The notes: generated by a model from the letters alone, not told the origin. A stretch of DNA of 64,000 nucleotides from Lantana camara (GCA_037501455.1 CM074858.1:16418501-16482500); one strand, 5' to 3'; shown: positions 1 to 12,561, numbered from the stretch's first letter. Program-made: numbers and translations.

Positions 1-376
1 GTTTTCTTTTGAGTTGCTCGAATCTTTTGCATTCTACATCTTTACTTTTCCGCTTTGGTACTATGTATAAGTATGAATGGGTATAAGAATTCGAATTCAT
101 GAACGTGTATAATTTATTTGGCCCGGGATGGGTATGTTTGTAAATTATGTATTTATTTGAATTAGTTGGATATTATATGTCTGTTTGATGATTCTATTGC
201 TTCCTGAGTTATGATTTTGATGCGCACTCTGAATTAGGGTCTAGACCGCCTAGCTTAGGTGTGATTTTATTTGTCAACCGTTTGCCGTAGCTTGGTGCGT
301 GTGCGGAGTCTCTATTTCGTTACACGCGTTGGGTTATGGTGCAGGGATGTAGTGCTCTGCGCTCCGGGGTGCTACA
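1..376 (+). repeat. 3' end of the 5' LTR of element A
   Basis: This stretch matches the end of the 3' LTR near 26080-26455, including the GAATTCGAATTCAT block and the terminal CTCCGGGGTGCTACA. The LTR ends at CA 376 and the PBS follows. The LTR start is outside the window. Confidence 0.85.
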
Positions 377-383
377 TCTAAAG

Positions 384-395
384 TGGTATCAGATC
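384..395 (+). promoter_or_regulatory. Primer-binding site of element A
   Basis: TGGTATCAGATC lies 7 bases after the LTR end. It differs by one base from TGGTATCAGAGC, the usual complement of the 3' end of plant initiator tRNA-Met that primes minus-strand synthesis. Confidence 0.75.
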
Positions 396-459
396 TCTTG
401 GTTGTAAAACTGGAGCTCTAGTGTCGTGTCGGGTTTGTCTAGGTCGTTCGGCTTAGGAT

Positions 460-3020
460 TGTAGCACCCCTACACGTGGGGATGCCACACCCCCGCACTA
501 TAGGTCGGTCCACATACGAAATGGGTAATCTGTACATGAACTAACCTACAGCGAACGGGTGACAATGCAAATAAAACGATAAGCTAGGCGGGACTATCTC
601 ATACATGCAACAGAATGAAGCGAAAGCATAATCTGTTCACTATCAAATATAACTATTAAACATGTCACGGCCTTGATCATTCATCACATAACTCGTATAC
701 TAGTTCACATATCAATACATTATCATCTCCGAATATATATAACAATTCATTGTAATAATGATTCTAAGGCAACAATAAACAATATGCACCGTGCTTGACT
801 CGATTACAAGTACTGGACTCGACTCGACTCCGGCCTAGTGTGCACCTGCAAGAACCTGAAAGGTGGAAGCGTCAGTCTGTGAAGACCGAGTGAGGGGCAT
901 AGATATATATTAGTGAAAATAACATGCATGTTATAACCTCGGGTAAGGTTTTATAATTATAATAATATAAGTGCAAGAATATCAAAGAACTCGCCCGAGA
1001 TTACAACTGTCAAGTTTAACACGATAATCACTTTTATTTTAACAATCAGTGGCCCTGGTGAGGGGCGTGCACGATCTCCAACCGAACCCCGACAGTGAAC
1101 AAAGATTACCTTTTCCCTTAATTAGGTTATCACACAAATCATTATAGTGCACACGATCAATAACACGAACTCCATCCTTCTCCAATAGTGGTGGGTTTGC
1201 AAGGCTCGAACCACCCATGATATCACGTTGTACGTCAGGAACATGACTCCCACGTACGGGACTCCTTCCTCCACCAACCTCCTGGTGGATTCAGGGGGCA
1301 TCCCCACGGTTTGAGAGAGGTGTAAGAGTTACCCGTCAGCCCAATGCTTTCCCCGATTGGCTCAAACACTCACTCTCGGGCCCATAATGCACGATACACG
1401 ATAATGCGCCAAAACATGATCACGGTTCAATCACCGTAACACGGTACATGGCTTGCTTTTCTTGAACATGACTTGCTTTCAATGAACACGGTTTACTTTT
1501 AAAGAACACTACTTGAGAGTTTAGAAACACTTGTAAATATATATATTTATACCGTTTGGCCCAAAGTCACATAAAGTTATACGGGTTCTAAGTAACTAGC
1601 AATTAAACCTCACCTGACAGGTGACACGATGACTCATGGATGCGTGAACGTGCTCAATTGATCACAATCTCCGCCCCGGGAGAATAACTGGGCAAGAAAC
1701 ACGACATGGTGTACTTGTGAGACAATAACTTATCAATGTTACCAAATAGGATGCACGGCTTAACTATACAATGAGATGACATGCAAATACGAATGTAGCA
1801 TATACATATCAAGTTATGACATGTAATTAGTCATATAATAACAATTTGGGGTCAATTAAGGCTAAAGAAAAGGAATTGGAAATCTCATTTTTGTGCAGAA
1901 ACATTCTGCCTCTCCAGGGGTCTGGGAACGGCCGTTTCGGCCCTTAGTTCAAAATGGGAAGGGCCGTTCCCAGCTTCCTGAAGTGCTCCCCGAAGATGGG
2001 AATGGTCGTTCCGGCTCGTAAGCCAAAACGGGAAGGGTCGTTCCCGTTACGCAGAAAATACAGAAGCAGGGGACGAAACAGGGGACCTTCGAACCATGGA
2101 CAAATTCACTCAAAACGTCATGCTTTCATTCATAATATACAAGAATTCAGGGGATTAATACACATATATACTCAAGATACAATAAGGCCTCATATAAACA
2201 CTCAAATCATAACTTAATCATCAAAATCATCATCATCATCTCAACCATGAGTTCATCATACAACTCCATAATTTTCATCATATATGCAAGGAATTCAAGT
2301 TCAAAGCTCCTAATCATGCTTCTAACATCATATAAACAAGTGATTGCAATCAAATCCTAACCCTAGCCTTCATGTTAGATTGAAGAATTCATTTAATCAA
2401 CTCATATGTACCTAGAGATGAAAGATAGAGAAGAAAGGTGAAGTTATGGAGATGATGATGCTTCAAAGCTCCTAATTTCTTGGTGATTTAACTTGAATAA
2501 GATGAAAACTATCTCTTCTTCTTGTAGGAGGTTTGATCGAGGGAGAGATGAGGATGATTATATGACTTGAAATGGAAATGAAGGTGGAAGAAGATTAAAG
2601 AAGCATATATCACGTAACTTATGCCTTGATTTTAATGAAATGATGTAAATTGTAATTAAGTCCCTTAAGAAATATAAGCTAAGCAATCAAGGATACAAGT
2701 TTGGAGAGTGATCAATTTGATCTGATGAAATACTAATGCAATTTGGTCCTCACATTTACCAAAAATAGTCATTTAGGAACAAGTAGGCAATATATTCATA
2801 TTCGATAATTATTTCACATAGCAATTAAATTCAATTCATCAAATACTTCTCAAGTGGACACGTATCTCATATATTTTCACGTAATCATGTTGAAATAAAA
2901 TTTATATCATTTACCCTAAAGTGTAGGAATTTAATAAATGAAAGAATCAAAATAATCCTAACTCTCGGAAATCTCACACGTGTCGTACGTACCTGGAAAG
3001 CCGGAAATTGGGGCGTTACA
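460..3020 (-). mobile_element. Solo gypsy LTR, minus orientation, TSD AGGAT
   Basis: The unit runs from TGTAGCACCCC to GGGCGTTACA and is flanked by a perfect 5-bp duplication AGGAT (455-459 and 3021-3025). No internal region remains, so this is a solo LTR of 2561 bp left by LTR-LTR recombination. Read in its own sense it starts TGTAACGCCCC. It carries four near-palindromes (1924-2045), a hairpin at 873-888, and an intron-like donor and acceptor (sense donor at 1613, acceptor at 846). Minus and plus ORFs here are short and unrelated to proteins I recognise. Confidence 0.92.
1924..2045 (-). repeat. Four near-palindromes with GGGAA/TTCCC arms
   Basis: Copies lie at 1924-1938, 1956-1971 (GGGAAGGGCCGTTCCC), 1998-2012 and 2030-2045 (GGGAAGGGTCGTTCCC). 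Arms GGGAA and TTCCC surround a CG-rich core. The same kind of module with other arms occurs in the other gypsy LTRs of the window. Confidence 0.85.
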
Positions 3021-3025
3021 AGGAT

Positions 3026-3526
3026 GATGTGTTTGTTTGCATCCACTACATCATTTATGCCGAAATCCCCGCATGCATCGATATTTTTTGGAAATTGCGT
3101 TTTCATTTCAAGATATCACTCCAATATCAATGAATATCACTAGAAAAAAGATATGGAAAACAAGTTTCTTTCAGTCTACAAGAGTTTTAGAGAAGTTTGG
3201 TCTTCCGAAGTGGATTGAAGGTGATGATGTCAAGATCGAGAAAGAGATGTCCAAGATGATATGGCTTTGGAAGATTTGTTCAGGGATATCCCAAGAAAAA
3301 GGAGAGTATACTTTCCATTCAAATTCAAGGTCGAGTTTCAAAGTATTTCCATATAATGGAGTTCAAATTTGACGAATTCGGGGAGAGTAACTTGGGAGGT
3401 TTTATTCGGGAATCTTGTTATAAGTACTTTCCTCCAAATCAACGCTAAGAAGACTTCAAGAAATTCCTAGATTTCGAGCAATGATTGAAGAGAATGGATG
3501 ATTTTAGGTCCGAGTTTGAGAGATCA
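3026..3526 (+). pseudogene. Element A interior, degenerate gag-like segment
   Basis: This segment continues element A beyond the solo LTR insertion at 460-3020. An open stretch of about 110 codons (3037-3372) has the charged, Trp- and Lys-rich look of a gypsy gag (for example a run ending in EKEMSKMIWLWKICS), but I cannot align it with confidence. It ends at the TSD GATCA of the next insertion. It could equally be untranslated leader. Confidence 0.45.
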
Positions 3527-6500
3527 TGTAATATCCTGATTCTCCGACGTACGAGGTACGCCACGTGTTGACTTTCTTGTGAGTTTAATTATGTGATTTT
3601 GTATTTTCCGTGGCCCTATTTTCAACTCTTTAAGAGTTTAGGGGCTTGTTTGTAATTTTCTCTTTTTAGGGGTTTTTTGGTCACTGCTCGTTCGATCGGG
3701 ATTTTGACCTCTTGGATCCCTTTTATGCGTTCGGGGCATCGAAACGAGTCCGTACACTCTAAGTTTGCCCAATTCTGACATCGTTAGCCCCTCCTACCAA
3801 TAGTTTTGCACACGAGGACCCGAGATAAAACACCCGGATCCTCGTTAAACATGTCAGAACATGCTCAGCTCTCTCTCCTCTCCCACTCTCTCTCTCCTTC
3901 ACGCACTACTCACACTCAAGGTGTGAAAACACACACAAGCGCAAACTTTCTCGTTTCTCGACGGAATTCGACGAATGAATAGTCAAAATTGATCAGCTCG
4001 ACAACGCGGTCACGATGATACCAGATTTGTAGCCCGACGACAAGCGGTGGTAGTGCTATGGTGAGTTACAGGCGGTAGGATTTCGACCGCCACCTTCAGT
4101 GACGGTTAGCGGCGGCCTACGGTGGTGCAATCGGTCGGAGTTTGGGCAGTTTTGGAGCGCGACTCCTAGGTACAACTTTTCCCGTTGACGCCGGATGACG
4201 TCGGACGCGCCCCCTGAAGTCACGCCGCGGCCCCGTAGTCACTATAGCAGCGACGTCCGCCGCGTTTCGGCAGCTTTTCCGGAGGAACTTCTATGGCTTC
4301 CCATCTGTTTTGATCCCCTGAGTTCATTTCCGATCTCGGATTGACCCAATTCGCGGCGTAGGTGGTGGTTCCGGCGAGTTACAACAGCGGTGGAACTTCG
4401 ACAGCTAATTGGGGCCCCTTTTCGGTGATCTTTTGGCAACGGGCTCTTCACAAAAGTTATTCGGAACGACGAGATCTTGCTTTCCCCGTTCGCACAACTC
4501 GAGATTTGGCCGTTTAGTGGCGACGCGTGGCAGTTCGCGGCTTCGGCGATATTTTCTAGCCATTACCTTGGGCATTTCAAAGGCCTCATCGGGTAAGATA
4601 ATGCCTTTTACGGATTCTATTTTCCTTCACCCGTTTGGAAGTAATTTGGGTTTGAAGATTTTGAGGTTTTCGTATTCTTTGATTTGAAATTGGAGACGAT
4701 TGGCTTGGAATTTTCAGAAATTGATCGAGGAATTGGAACGAGCACGAGTACATGTACGGGTGATTTTTTGGGATTTTTCCGGCACATTCCGGCGGCGGCA
4801 GGAAAGGCTGGCCACTGTTCCGACGGCTCGGATGGCGGCATTCCGGTAGACTTCACATAGTTTGTCCGCCTCGTTGTCGTGACTCCCACGCCACTTCCCG
4901 TTCGTCAATCGGACGCTCGGTTTAATTGTTATGATTTATTTTGTATATTTGAGATTATTTGATTTAGTTGCTTAAATTTATTTTAATTGCTAATTGCTTG
5001 AATCCCCGATCGAAATGTATTCCAATGTATACGAAATCATGTATTAAATGAATTGTGATATGTATTGATGCTTTGAACTTTAATTCGAATTTCGATATAT
5101 TGTATTTGTGTTCTTTGCTTAAGTTAGAAGGGGTGTATGTGTAATTTTCCTAAATATGTAAATTTGTATGACTTGAATTAATTAAGCTTTGTCAATTGAT
5201 AAATAAATATGCTAATTATGATTATGTTAAGAGAAGTTAATATGCCTAAACTTGAAACTTTACAATTAAGGTTTAATTACTTAATTGAATTTTAAGTTAT
5301 TATGTGATATATAAATTGAATGAGACTTATATGATTAAATTAGAAACTTTTGCACGTAAGAAATAAGTTATTCGTACAAATAAGAATTGGTTATCCGATG
5401 AATGAATTGATATGAAATAATGTGAGTTTCATTGCCTTTTGATTTCTTTTATTTGCATTAATTGTGCACATGAACATGCCCTAATGTGTAATATGATTTC
5501 ATTGAACTATATAATGTTTTCTTATGCATGTAATTGATATGAATTTGAATTCGGCTCATGTGAGTGCATTTCTTAAGTGCTTGAGCACTGTCGTGCGTCT
5601 CTGTGTGGTTGTCCGAGTCTGAGTCTAAGCCCTATGTTGTGTTTTGTGTATGCAGTTGGTACAGGTGCACCCGGGGTGGTAATTTGTGGTCGTGCATGTT
5701 CCGGGGTGGACCATTTGCTGTGTCTTCAGCTTTGTTTGGTATCAGGTGAGGTTAGGATATAGTTATTCCCTATTGCAACGTGCCCATTTTCGAATGCATG
5801 CGATTTATAAGCCTTATGTATTCGTAAATATGTGTGAAATATATACTTTGATGGTTTTGCTATAAGTTTGAAAGTATGAACGCTATGTATGAGCCTATGT
5901 ATGCTTAGTTTCGGTTTGATATGATTTTGAGGTCAGTATGCGTGGTATATACGTACGATATGATAAGTACGATATGCATGAGATGTGTTTGTCTGTCTGT
6001 TTGTAGCGGGATTTGTGACTTTGCACTTTGCTTTTTACTGGGCCCCGGAGATTGGTGCAAAGGAGCCCTGGGACGACAGTGGGCCATTGGGTTACTCCCG
6101 AGTGCAGTCTCCACACTTAGGATCATCCCGGAACCCACTAGGAGGTAAGTGGGGGATGGAATCCTTGGACGTGAGTGTCATGAAACTCACGACCTTGACA
6201 TATTTATGCAGATGGTTAGGGTGTGCACAACCCTTCCATCACCCGAAGAAGAGGTATGTATGTTTGCCTATGTTTTCGCCTGATTTATAAAGTGAATATG
6301 AGGAGTTTGGTTGGTTTGCACTCGTACCCACTGATTTTTGTTAAGTTTGCAATGGTTCGTAAAGCGGGAGTGGATTTATAATTATTTAAAATTGGTTATT
6401 TTGTCGTTAGGCCTCAAATCTCCCTATACATTTATTATCACGTGAAAATATTTTAGATTGCAAAAACCACGCCCCGGTTAGGTCTCAAATCTCGTATATA

Positions 6501-7123
6501 AGTATATTGTGCGTGTGTCAACCCCTCACTCAGTCAATGTGACTGACCCTCACCCCTCCCCATGTTTTTAGTTGCAGGTTCAGGTCATTGGAGTTCGTGC
6601 TAGGCGGCGGTGTGTCGTGTCTGTTGAGTCCGTGTCTGATCATTTCAGTTTGTTAAGTATTTTGTTTTGAATTAAGTTGGAAACTTTGTATAAGATTTAT
6701 TCTGCACAGGTTTGCATGTATGATTTGAATGTATGAAATTTCGGGACAGGTTAGGACAGGTGCTTGGATTAGATGAACCCATTTTGATTGTATGACTATC
6801 CGGGACAGATTTCTAGGGCCAGTTGAACCCGTTTTGTTATATAGTTATTCGGGACAGGATAGGATAGCTTCCATGGAGTAGCTGAACCCGTACAGTCGTT
6901 ATTGATGTATGAAAGTTTTTTAAAAGTTGGCATTTTGCATTGCTTCCGCTGTCATGTTTTACATCTTTTCATTTGTACAGGGTTAGGTACCACCGAGCTT
7001 AGGCCTGGTATTTTTGTTTTGTCTCCCATTCGCTATGGCTCGGTACGTGTACGAAGTCTTTGTTTCGTTACACATGTTGGGTTATAGTGCGGGGATGTGG
7101 TGCCCACCACTTGGGGTGCTACA
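3527..7123 (+). mobile_element. Solo gypsy LTR, plus orientation, TSD GATCA
   Basis: This 3597-bp unit runs from TGTAATATCC to GGGTGCTACA and is flanked by perfect GATCA duplications (3522-3526 and 7124-7128). It is of the same family as the minus solo LTR at 21168-25107: both share a CTCGACGGAATTCGACGAAT block (3957 region here) and a GC-rich GCCG-repeating part (about 4010-4560). It has an intron-like unit: donor CAG|GTGAGG at 5746, hairpin CAGTCA-N3-TGACTG at 6531-6545 and acceptor GTTGCAG ending 6577. ORFs inside (for example 5577-5762, 5985-6290) show no recognisable domain. Confidence 0.92.
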
Positions 7124-7128
7124 GATCA

Positions 7129-9406
7129 AGTGCCGATGAATATTGATCTAAGGTTTGAAGTTATTTTCAAGGGTGTAGGGTTAAAATTCAACTAACTCTT
7201 TGAGCTTCAAAGGTATATACATGGTCCGAGAAGATAAGAAAGGTGATTCAAGTAAATATGGATAAGCAACGGATAAAGTCTCACACCCCTATGTGGGACA
7301 AGAACCCGGTTCGAGTTCGAGTGTAAGCAAGAGATTCATATTACAAGAAAATCTTCAAGAATTCCAAGTATCAACAATATCATGAACAAGAAGAGGATTC
7401 GATTTCCAAAAAGGAATTTGATTCCTCCCCACCGGAACCGATTCAATGCTCCTATTGCCGAAGTCTGAATCACATAGAAGAGATTTGTAGAAAGAAATTG
7501 AAGGAATGCTTCAAGCGTGGAAAATTTTGGCATATAGTGAGAGTTTTTCCGAAGAACAACAAGAATTCGAAAACTTCAAAATGTCATGATTTCAAAATCC
7601 TGGTTCAAGCACAAGATGGCACCATAGAAAGCAAAGATGTGGACATCGAACCCGATATTTCCACCGTGGTGAAGGGTACACTAAACATTCATGGCATCTT
7701 ATACATGCACATCCTAAACTCGGGGAAACCCACTTGTTTGTTATTTTTCCTCCTTTGTTGTTTCTTGTTGTTGTTGTTGCTTTTGTTGCTGTTTGCTTGG
7801 TGTAAGCTCTCTTTCTAGAGAGTTTGGTGAGGTTGAGTGCTCGAGTGGTTGGTGAGTTGTGAGGGCCGAGTTCGTTGGACTTGATGAAGGCGCCCAGTGG
7901 GGTACGGAGCTACCTTAGGTGTAAGTTGGTGGGTCAAGCACCATGTTAAGCTAGTGGTTGCTTCTAGGAGGTCTATTAGAGGCTCAACGATATTTTCGGG
8001 TAATAGATTGAAGGTTAACCCGTTTATATCCTTCGTGGAAGTAGTTGGTTAATCCAGGATGGTGCGATGAGCTAAGTGGCTTACCTTTGGGTTAACTGAA
8101 GGGTCGATTCAAGCTTGAGGAGACGAAGATCATAGTAAGACTTTCTCGATGTTTCTTGAAGGTCGGAATTCATTACCACCCAATAGGGACATCGAGGTAG
8201 TTGTGATCTTTATCCCGAAATTGAACCTTGTTCGAAGATTCCCTACCGGATGGCTCTAGCTTGGTTGTCGGAGTTGAAGGCGTAGTTCGATGAGCTCTTA
8301 GAAGGTGGTTTCATCCATGGAAGTACTTCTTCGTGGAGTGTTTTAGTCCTGTCTAAGAAGAAACGGGACTTTAGGGTGATTATCGACCATCGTGAACAAC
8401 ACAGGTTAACTGTGGAAGAAAAATACCCTTTTGCTCGCTTTGAAAAGTTGTTAGTTCTTCTTCAGAGTACGTGGACACACCGAGTTTGGGTTTTAACAAG
8501 GGTCTAACTAACTACGCATCCGGGTAGAAGAAACGAGATTTGCCTCAGAGTAAGAAGTCTCTCGTGTTAGCAAGATATATTAGGCGATTCTTTCCTTTAA
8601 GATTGCCAAACAGTTAATTCGTTTGACAAGAAGAGGTACGGTATGAGTGGGAAGAGGTGTTTGAAGAGAGAGTTGCCTTCGGTACTGGCTTTACTTACCG
8701 GAGGGAACTGAAAACTACTCTGTTACAATCGAGGCCCTAAGGAAGGCTTTGGTTGTGGGTTGCTAGCGGAATAGTGTAGTTTACACCTCCAGAAGTGCAA
8801 GGTCACGAGATTTATCCCACTCTTGGTTCGAGTTTGCCCGAGGACTTGAAGAATCGGTAATTATGTATTGGTATGAGAAAAGATGCTGCGAACTCAGTGT
8901 ATCCATGCCTAACGTGCCATCGGTAGAAGATCGAGCATCAAAAGCCGGTATGATTCTCCAACTACCTCCAAATTCTATATGGAAGTGGGAGTAAATGGCT
9001 AAGGACTTTGTGTCCGGTTTGCTAAGGTGAAGGAGACTTCGATGAGATTCTAATGGTCGCTCATTTTAAACGAGTTGACCCATTTTCTCTTAGCAAGTTT
9101 GTTCGACGAGGATTGGAGAGTTTCATAGCTTGGAAGAGAGAAGACCCCTAGAGTCAAGGTGAGAGATTGAGATTTCTTGGAAGCATCTCTTGCAAGGGGA
9201 TTCACTCAGATTCGGCAAGTGCCACCGAGTTCCCGGGAGATGAGAAGTCTGCCCTATTCTTTAATTAAGGAAGTGGTATCCTTAGGAGTTCACCTTTCTC
9301 CTAGATCAGAGTGGCACAACGGAAACATGGACTTGGGTTCGTTTTCAGAGTTGATCAAGACCCTGCCTTAGGACCTGAGGACAGGTCCTTTTGAAGGAGG
9401 GGAGTT
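7129..9406 (+). pseudogene. Element A gag-pol remnant (zinc knuckles, protease edge, RT)
   Basis: Degenerate gypsy coding sequence. Around 7441-7560 two decayed CCHC knuckles can be traced (C-Y-C...H...C and ECFKRGKFWHIVRVFP). Near 7680 GTLNIHGILYMHILNSGK resembles the segment leading to the gypsy protease active site, but the catalytic Asp-Ser/Thr-Gly is lost. Between about 8220 and 8460 a shifted RT start is visible: words such as FIHGSTSSWSVLVLSKKKRDF and RVIIDHREQHRLTVEEKY align with the N-terminal RT block of Tekay elements. Downstream (8480-9370) only scattered RNase H/integrase-like words remain. Many stops and frameshifts break every frame. Confidence 0.7.
9393..9404 (+). promoter_or_regulatory. 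Polypurine tract of element A
   Basis: GAAGGAGGGGAG directly precedes the 3' LTR start TGTAACATCCCG at 9407, the expected place for the plus-strand primer. Confidence 0.75.
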
Positions 9407-10495
9407 TGTAACATCCCGCTCGCCCGGCCTTTCAGGTACGCAGTCTCGAGAGTGATATGTACGCAATTAAATTATTTAATTATGTAATTTTATGTTTATT
9501 AAATTGTTGTATGCTAGTTCTTTAATCTATATGAATTAATTGTTAAGTATTATTTATGAATTTTAAACGTATATGCTCGTTTGCTCTTAAATTTGAACCG
9601 TTTGTATTCGAATTTAATTCCGATTTTTGTGAAAATTTGATATACATGAAATATATGTGTTATGAAATTTTTTGAATGTTCGTTTTACATTTTCGGACTT
9701 GTTTGATATAATAACGAACCATATTTTATTTGTTAGGGACTCGAGGGTCTAACTCGTTTTAGCACACCTTGGGTTCTGGAAGGCATAACTTGAGCTCAGG
9801 AATTCGGATTCGAATTCCGGAAGTGGAGTTAGACTTGTAGCGAAGATTGGGAATTTTTGAACCTTTGCCATATTTTACGGTTTTGGCTATAACTTAATAG
9901 TTTCTTGACCAAATGACCCGATTCTTGAACCTAAATGACCCTAACTTAATCCTCTACTCTCCCAAACTTAGCCAGTTCGCACCCCCTTTGCACAAGGACC
10001 GAGAGGGAGCAGCAAAAGGGGAAGAGAAGAGAGAAACCCGCCATTATTCATCTCCTTCGATTTCAAGCTCACTTCTTCGTTGTTTTTTCTCCGATTCAAA
10101 AGGTATGAATGAATTCTTGTTCCCCATCTTCTTGCCTTTCTTTCATGGTTTTCATATTTTCATTAGGTTTTGAGCATGTTAGGTTGAAGAACATGAACAA
10201 TAAGGGTTTTATAAAAAATTGATGAATTCTTGTGAAATCTTGATGTATTTCTTGATATGAAGCCATTTATGTGATCTAGATGAATTCCTTGTCATGATTT
10301 TAAGCCCAAATTTTGTGGAATTTAGCTACTTCTTGATCCACCCTTGATGAAAATGAATTTTAAAGCTTTTGTGCCTGAATTTGCTCTCCTCGATGCTGTG
10401 TGAGCAGTTGTTGTGTTGTTTTGCTGCCTTTTCTAGTTGCTTATTGCTATTGTTTTGCTGCTACTTTGGCCTGGAAAGAGTCCCCTGCTGCTGCT
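9407..10495 (+). repeat. 3' LTR of element A, first segment
   Basis: It starts TGTAACATCCCG after the PPT and carries the shared LTR head ending in TTTCAGGTACG. It breaks off in a CTGCTGCTGC run at about 10495, where copia sequence begins, so the palindrome module expected here is not seen. Confidence 0.8.
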
Positions 10496-10601
10496 GCAGA
10501 TCCACTTACTAAACCCCTTAGTCGAGAAGCTTTCCAAGGTCATCTTCAGAAGATGGGACTTAGAGTAGCTTTAGAATGGCTTTGACGGGCAAGTGGGAGA
10601 T
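10496..10601 (+). pseudogene. 3' end of a second copia copy (tandem remnant)
   Basis: These 106 bp equal the last part of the copia pol plus its PPT at 18693-18798 with one difference seen by eye (GATGGGA against GATAGGA). The frame still encodes DPLTKPLSREAFQGHLQK. It abuts the 5' LTR at 10602, so the copia insertion is internal end-LTR-interior-LTR, not a simple LTR-interior-LTR. Confidence 0.9.
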
Positions 10602-11748
10602 TGTTAGGAATAGTGCCTAGAAAACCGATTGTATATCCGCTTTGTGCTTTTCCTTATTGTAATCACAGACAATCTTTGAATGAAATAACGAATTGAGGCA
10701 ACACTTCTTTATATGCTCTTGTTTGGTATGCGTTTACTTTATCTGTGCATGTATGAGAACTCCCCTAATCCTGATGACTTTAGGACTCTGCCATTTAGGT
10801 GAAATGGTTCATGAAACGAGCCCTATATCACATAAGTCATGATTAGTAAAATACTCCAAGCCGATGAGTCCTACAGACAGTGGGAGTGTCAACCTGACTC
10901 CTCTAAGGCTTGCTTGTGGGATCACGCCCTTAAGAAGGACCACCTTGTTTCATGGAGGTGGAAAGTATATAGTTGATACGTGCGTGATACATGAGGGTGC
11001 TTACTTTAATAAGTGAGTTCACTGAGGCGCCCCGTGTGAGAACATTCCTAAATGGGAAAGGAAGTTTCTATTTCAGGAAATGGAAACTTCCAGATTAGGA
11101 AATATCTCACGAGTCATTGATGTGATTAATTGATCCTTAGACTTGAGGTTCCTTGTCACTTTATGAGTTAACTCTGTAGTCTTAGGTATAAGCTTTAAAG
11201 GGTGTTGCCTTAGACAACTGATTCAAGGCTTATGCTGGGGCTGCACAAGTGACTCGTGAAAGTGAATGAGAATCAAGAAAGGACCTACACTTGCATTTGC
11301 AAGGTGATCTCTTATTGTGTAAGTCATTCATATGCCATATGGAGTCCTTGGCCAAGGCAGTAGATCAAGACATCAAGAAAAGGGTTTCTTGGATTGAGAT
11401 CAAATGGATATGAAATGCACTTAGCTTTAAGACCGGATTATTAGGGTTCTGATTATTCCCTTGCCCTAGATCTTGGTTGAGAGATAGTAAGTAGGAGGAT
11501 TGTATCTCACATGAATCAATGACTTAAAGGTTCTGTCGAATCCGAACATTCCAATTCAGCTAGGGGTTAAACACCTGTTGCTAGACTATGGTCGTTTAAT
11601 CTGTGGACTGATTAATTAATTAGTGAATTAATTAATTAGGGTCACTGCTAATTGAATTGAGAACCTAGAGGGTCACACACAACAACTTGGTTACATGAGT
11701 TGAGGCTTGAAAATGATTAAACGAGTTAATCGGGCCAAGAGGGTTCCA

Positions 11749-11816
11749 CACGTGTGAAATCACACGTGTGGCTCACGTGAGTGACACGTGTCACTGTGAC
11801 ACGTGTCACACACGTG
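11749..11816 (+). promoter_or_regulatory. Six CACGTG (G-box) motifs in 68 bp
   Basis: CACGTG occurs at 11749, 11763, 11774, 11785, 11800 and 11811. Several are extended palindromes such as CACACGTGTG and GACACGTGTC. CACGTG is the known core site of plant bZIP (ABA/light) and bHLH (PIF/MYC) factors. The cluster lies about 340 bp upstream of the TATA box in U3. The 3' LTR copy has five intact motifs and one changed to CACGTA. Confidence 0.9.
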
Positions 11817-12152
11817 TGTATATATATATTATATATATATATTAAATAATTAATTAGTTAATTATTTAATAGACTTTGGTTTAATTTTGAATTAAAAAGA
11901 AAGTCTAATTTTGGAGAAAATAATCTAGTTAATTAATTATGAATTAATTAATTAGATAAAAATAAGTTATTTATTTTATAATAAATAAAGCATAAAATTA
12001 TCCAAAAAATAGTTTGGATATTTTTAGCTCTCTTAAAAGTTGACTAGAATTAGAATTCAAAGTCAAAGTTGGAAAATACTTGATGATCAAGTAATAGGAG
12101 AGAGAGGAACCAAATCCTTTCCCAACTAGGATTTGGATCGGCACCCTCTCTC

Positions 12153-12160
12153 TATAAATA
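12153..12160 (+). promoter_or_regulatory. TATA box of the copia LTR
   Basis: CTCTATAAATAGGGG is a strong plant TATA context. The 3' LTR has the same box at 20351-20358. Transcription would start about 30 bp downstream. Confidence 0.8.
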
Positions 12161-12548
12161 GGGGAGCTCGAGCTCCTTATGGAGCTAATTGACAATTCTT
12201 GGTTCATGTGTTGAACACCTTCCTTTCTCCAAGATTAAATTAAACCCTAGGTTAAGCCTAAACACTAACTAGAGAACTAGCATCCTTACTAGTTAGATTG
12301 TGATCAAGTTGATGGACTTTCTCTAGAGACTTCAAGTTAGAAGTTTGAAGATTCGAGCTTTACCAAGGAGAGGGGATCAAGCCGCGAGAAGAGCGTTCTT
12401 GGGTGGCTTGAAACGCTTCAAGAAAGAACAAAAGAAAAGTAAGTTTTCTATCTTTACGAATTTGGTTATACGATTACGAGTCCTAGATCCTTTTGTTGGG
12501 AAAAATTTTTTAAATTCCGCTGCTTTCTGATTCGTGTTTTCCAACAAG

Positions 12549-12561
12549 TGGTATCAGAGCC
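12549..12561 (+). promoter_or_regulatory. Copia primer-binding site (initiator tRNA-Met)
   Basis: TGGTATCAGAGCC follows the LTR end after two bases, a perfect match to the usual plant copia primer site for the 3' end of initiator tRNA-Met. Confidence 0.95.

Larger units (their letters stand above)
10602..12546 (+). repeat. Copia 5' LTR
   Basis: TG at 10602 to CA at 12546. It contains a cluster of CACGTG motifs (11749-11816), a TA-rich stretch, AT-rich inverted TTAATTAATT blocks near 11610-11640 and 11930-11955, and a TATAAATA box (12153-12160). It is nearly identical to 18799-20744; differences include one C insertion near the start and CACGTG to CACGTA in the sixth motif of the 3' copy. Confidence 0.95.

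Noticed and set aside
1924..2045. CRISPR-like array
   Set aside because: The repeated units are near-palindromes of differing core with irregular spacing, in a plant LTR, with no cas genes.
12549..12561. A tRNA-Met gene
   Set aside because: Only the short 3'-end complement is present after an LTR; it is a primer-binding site.
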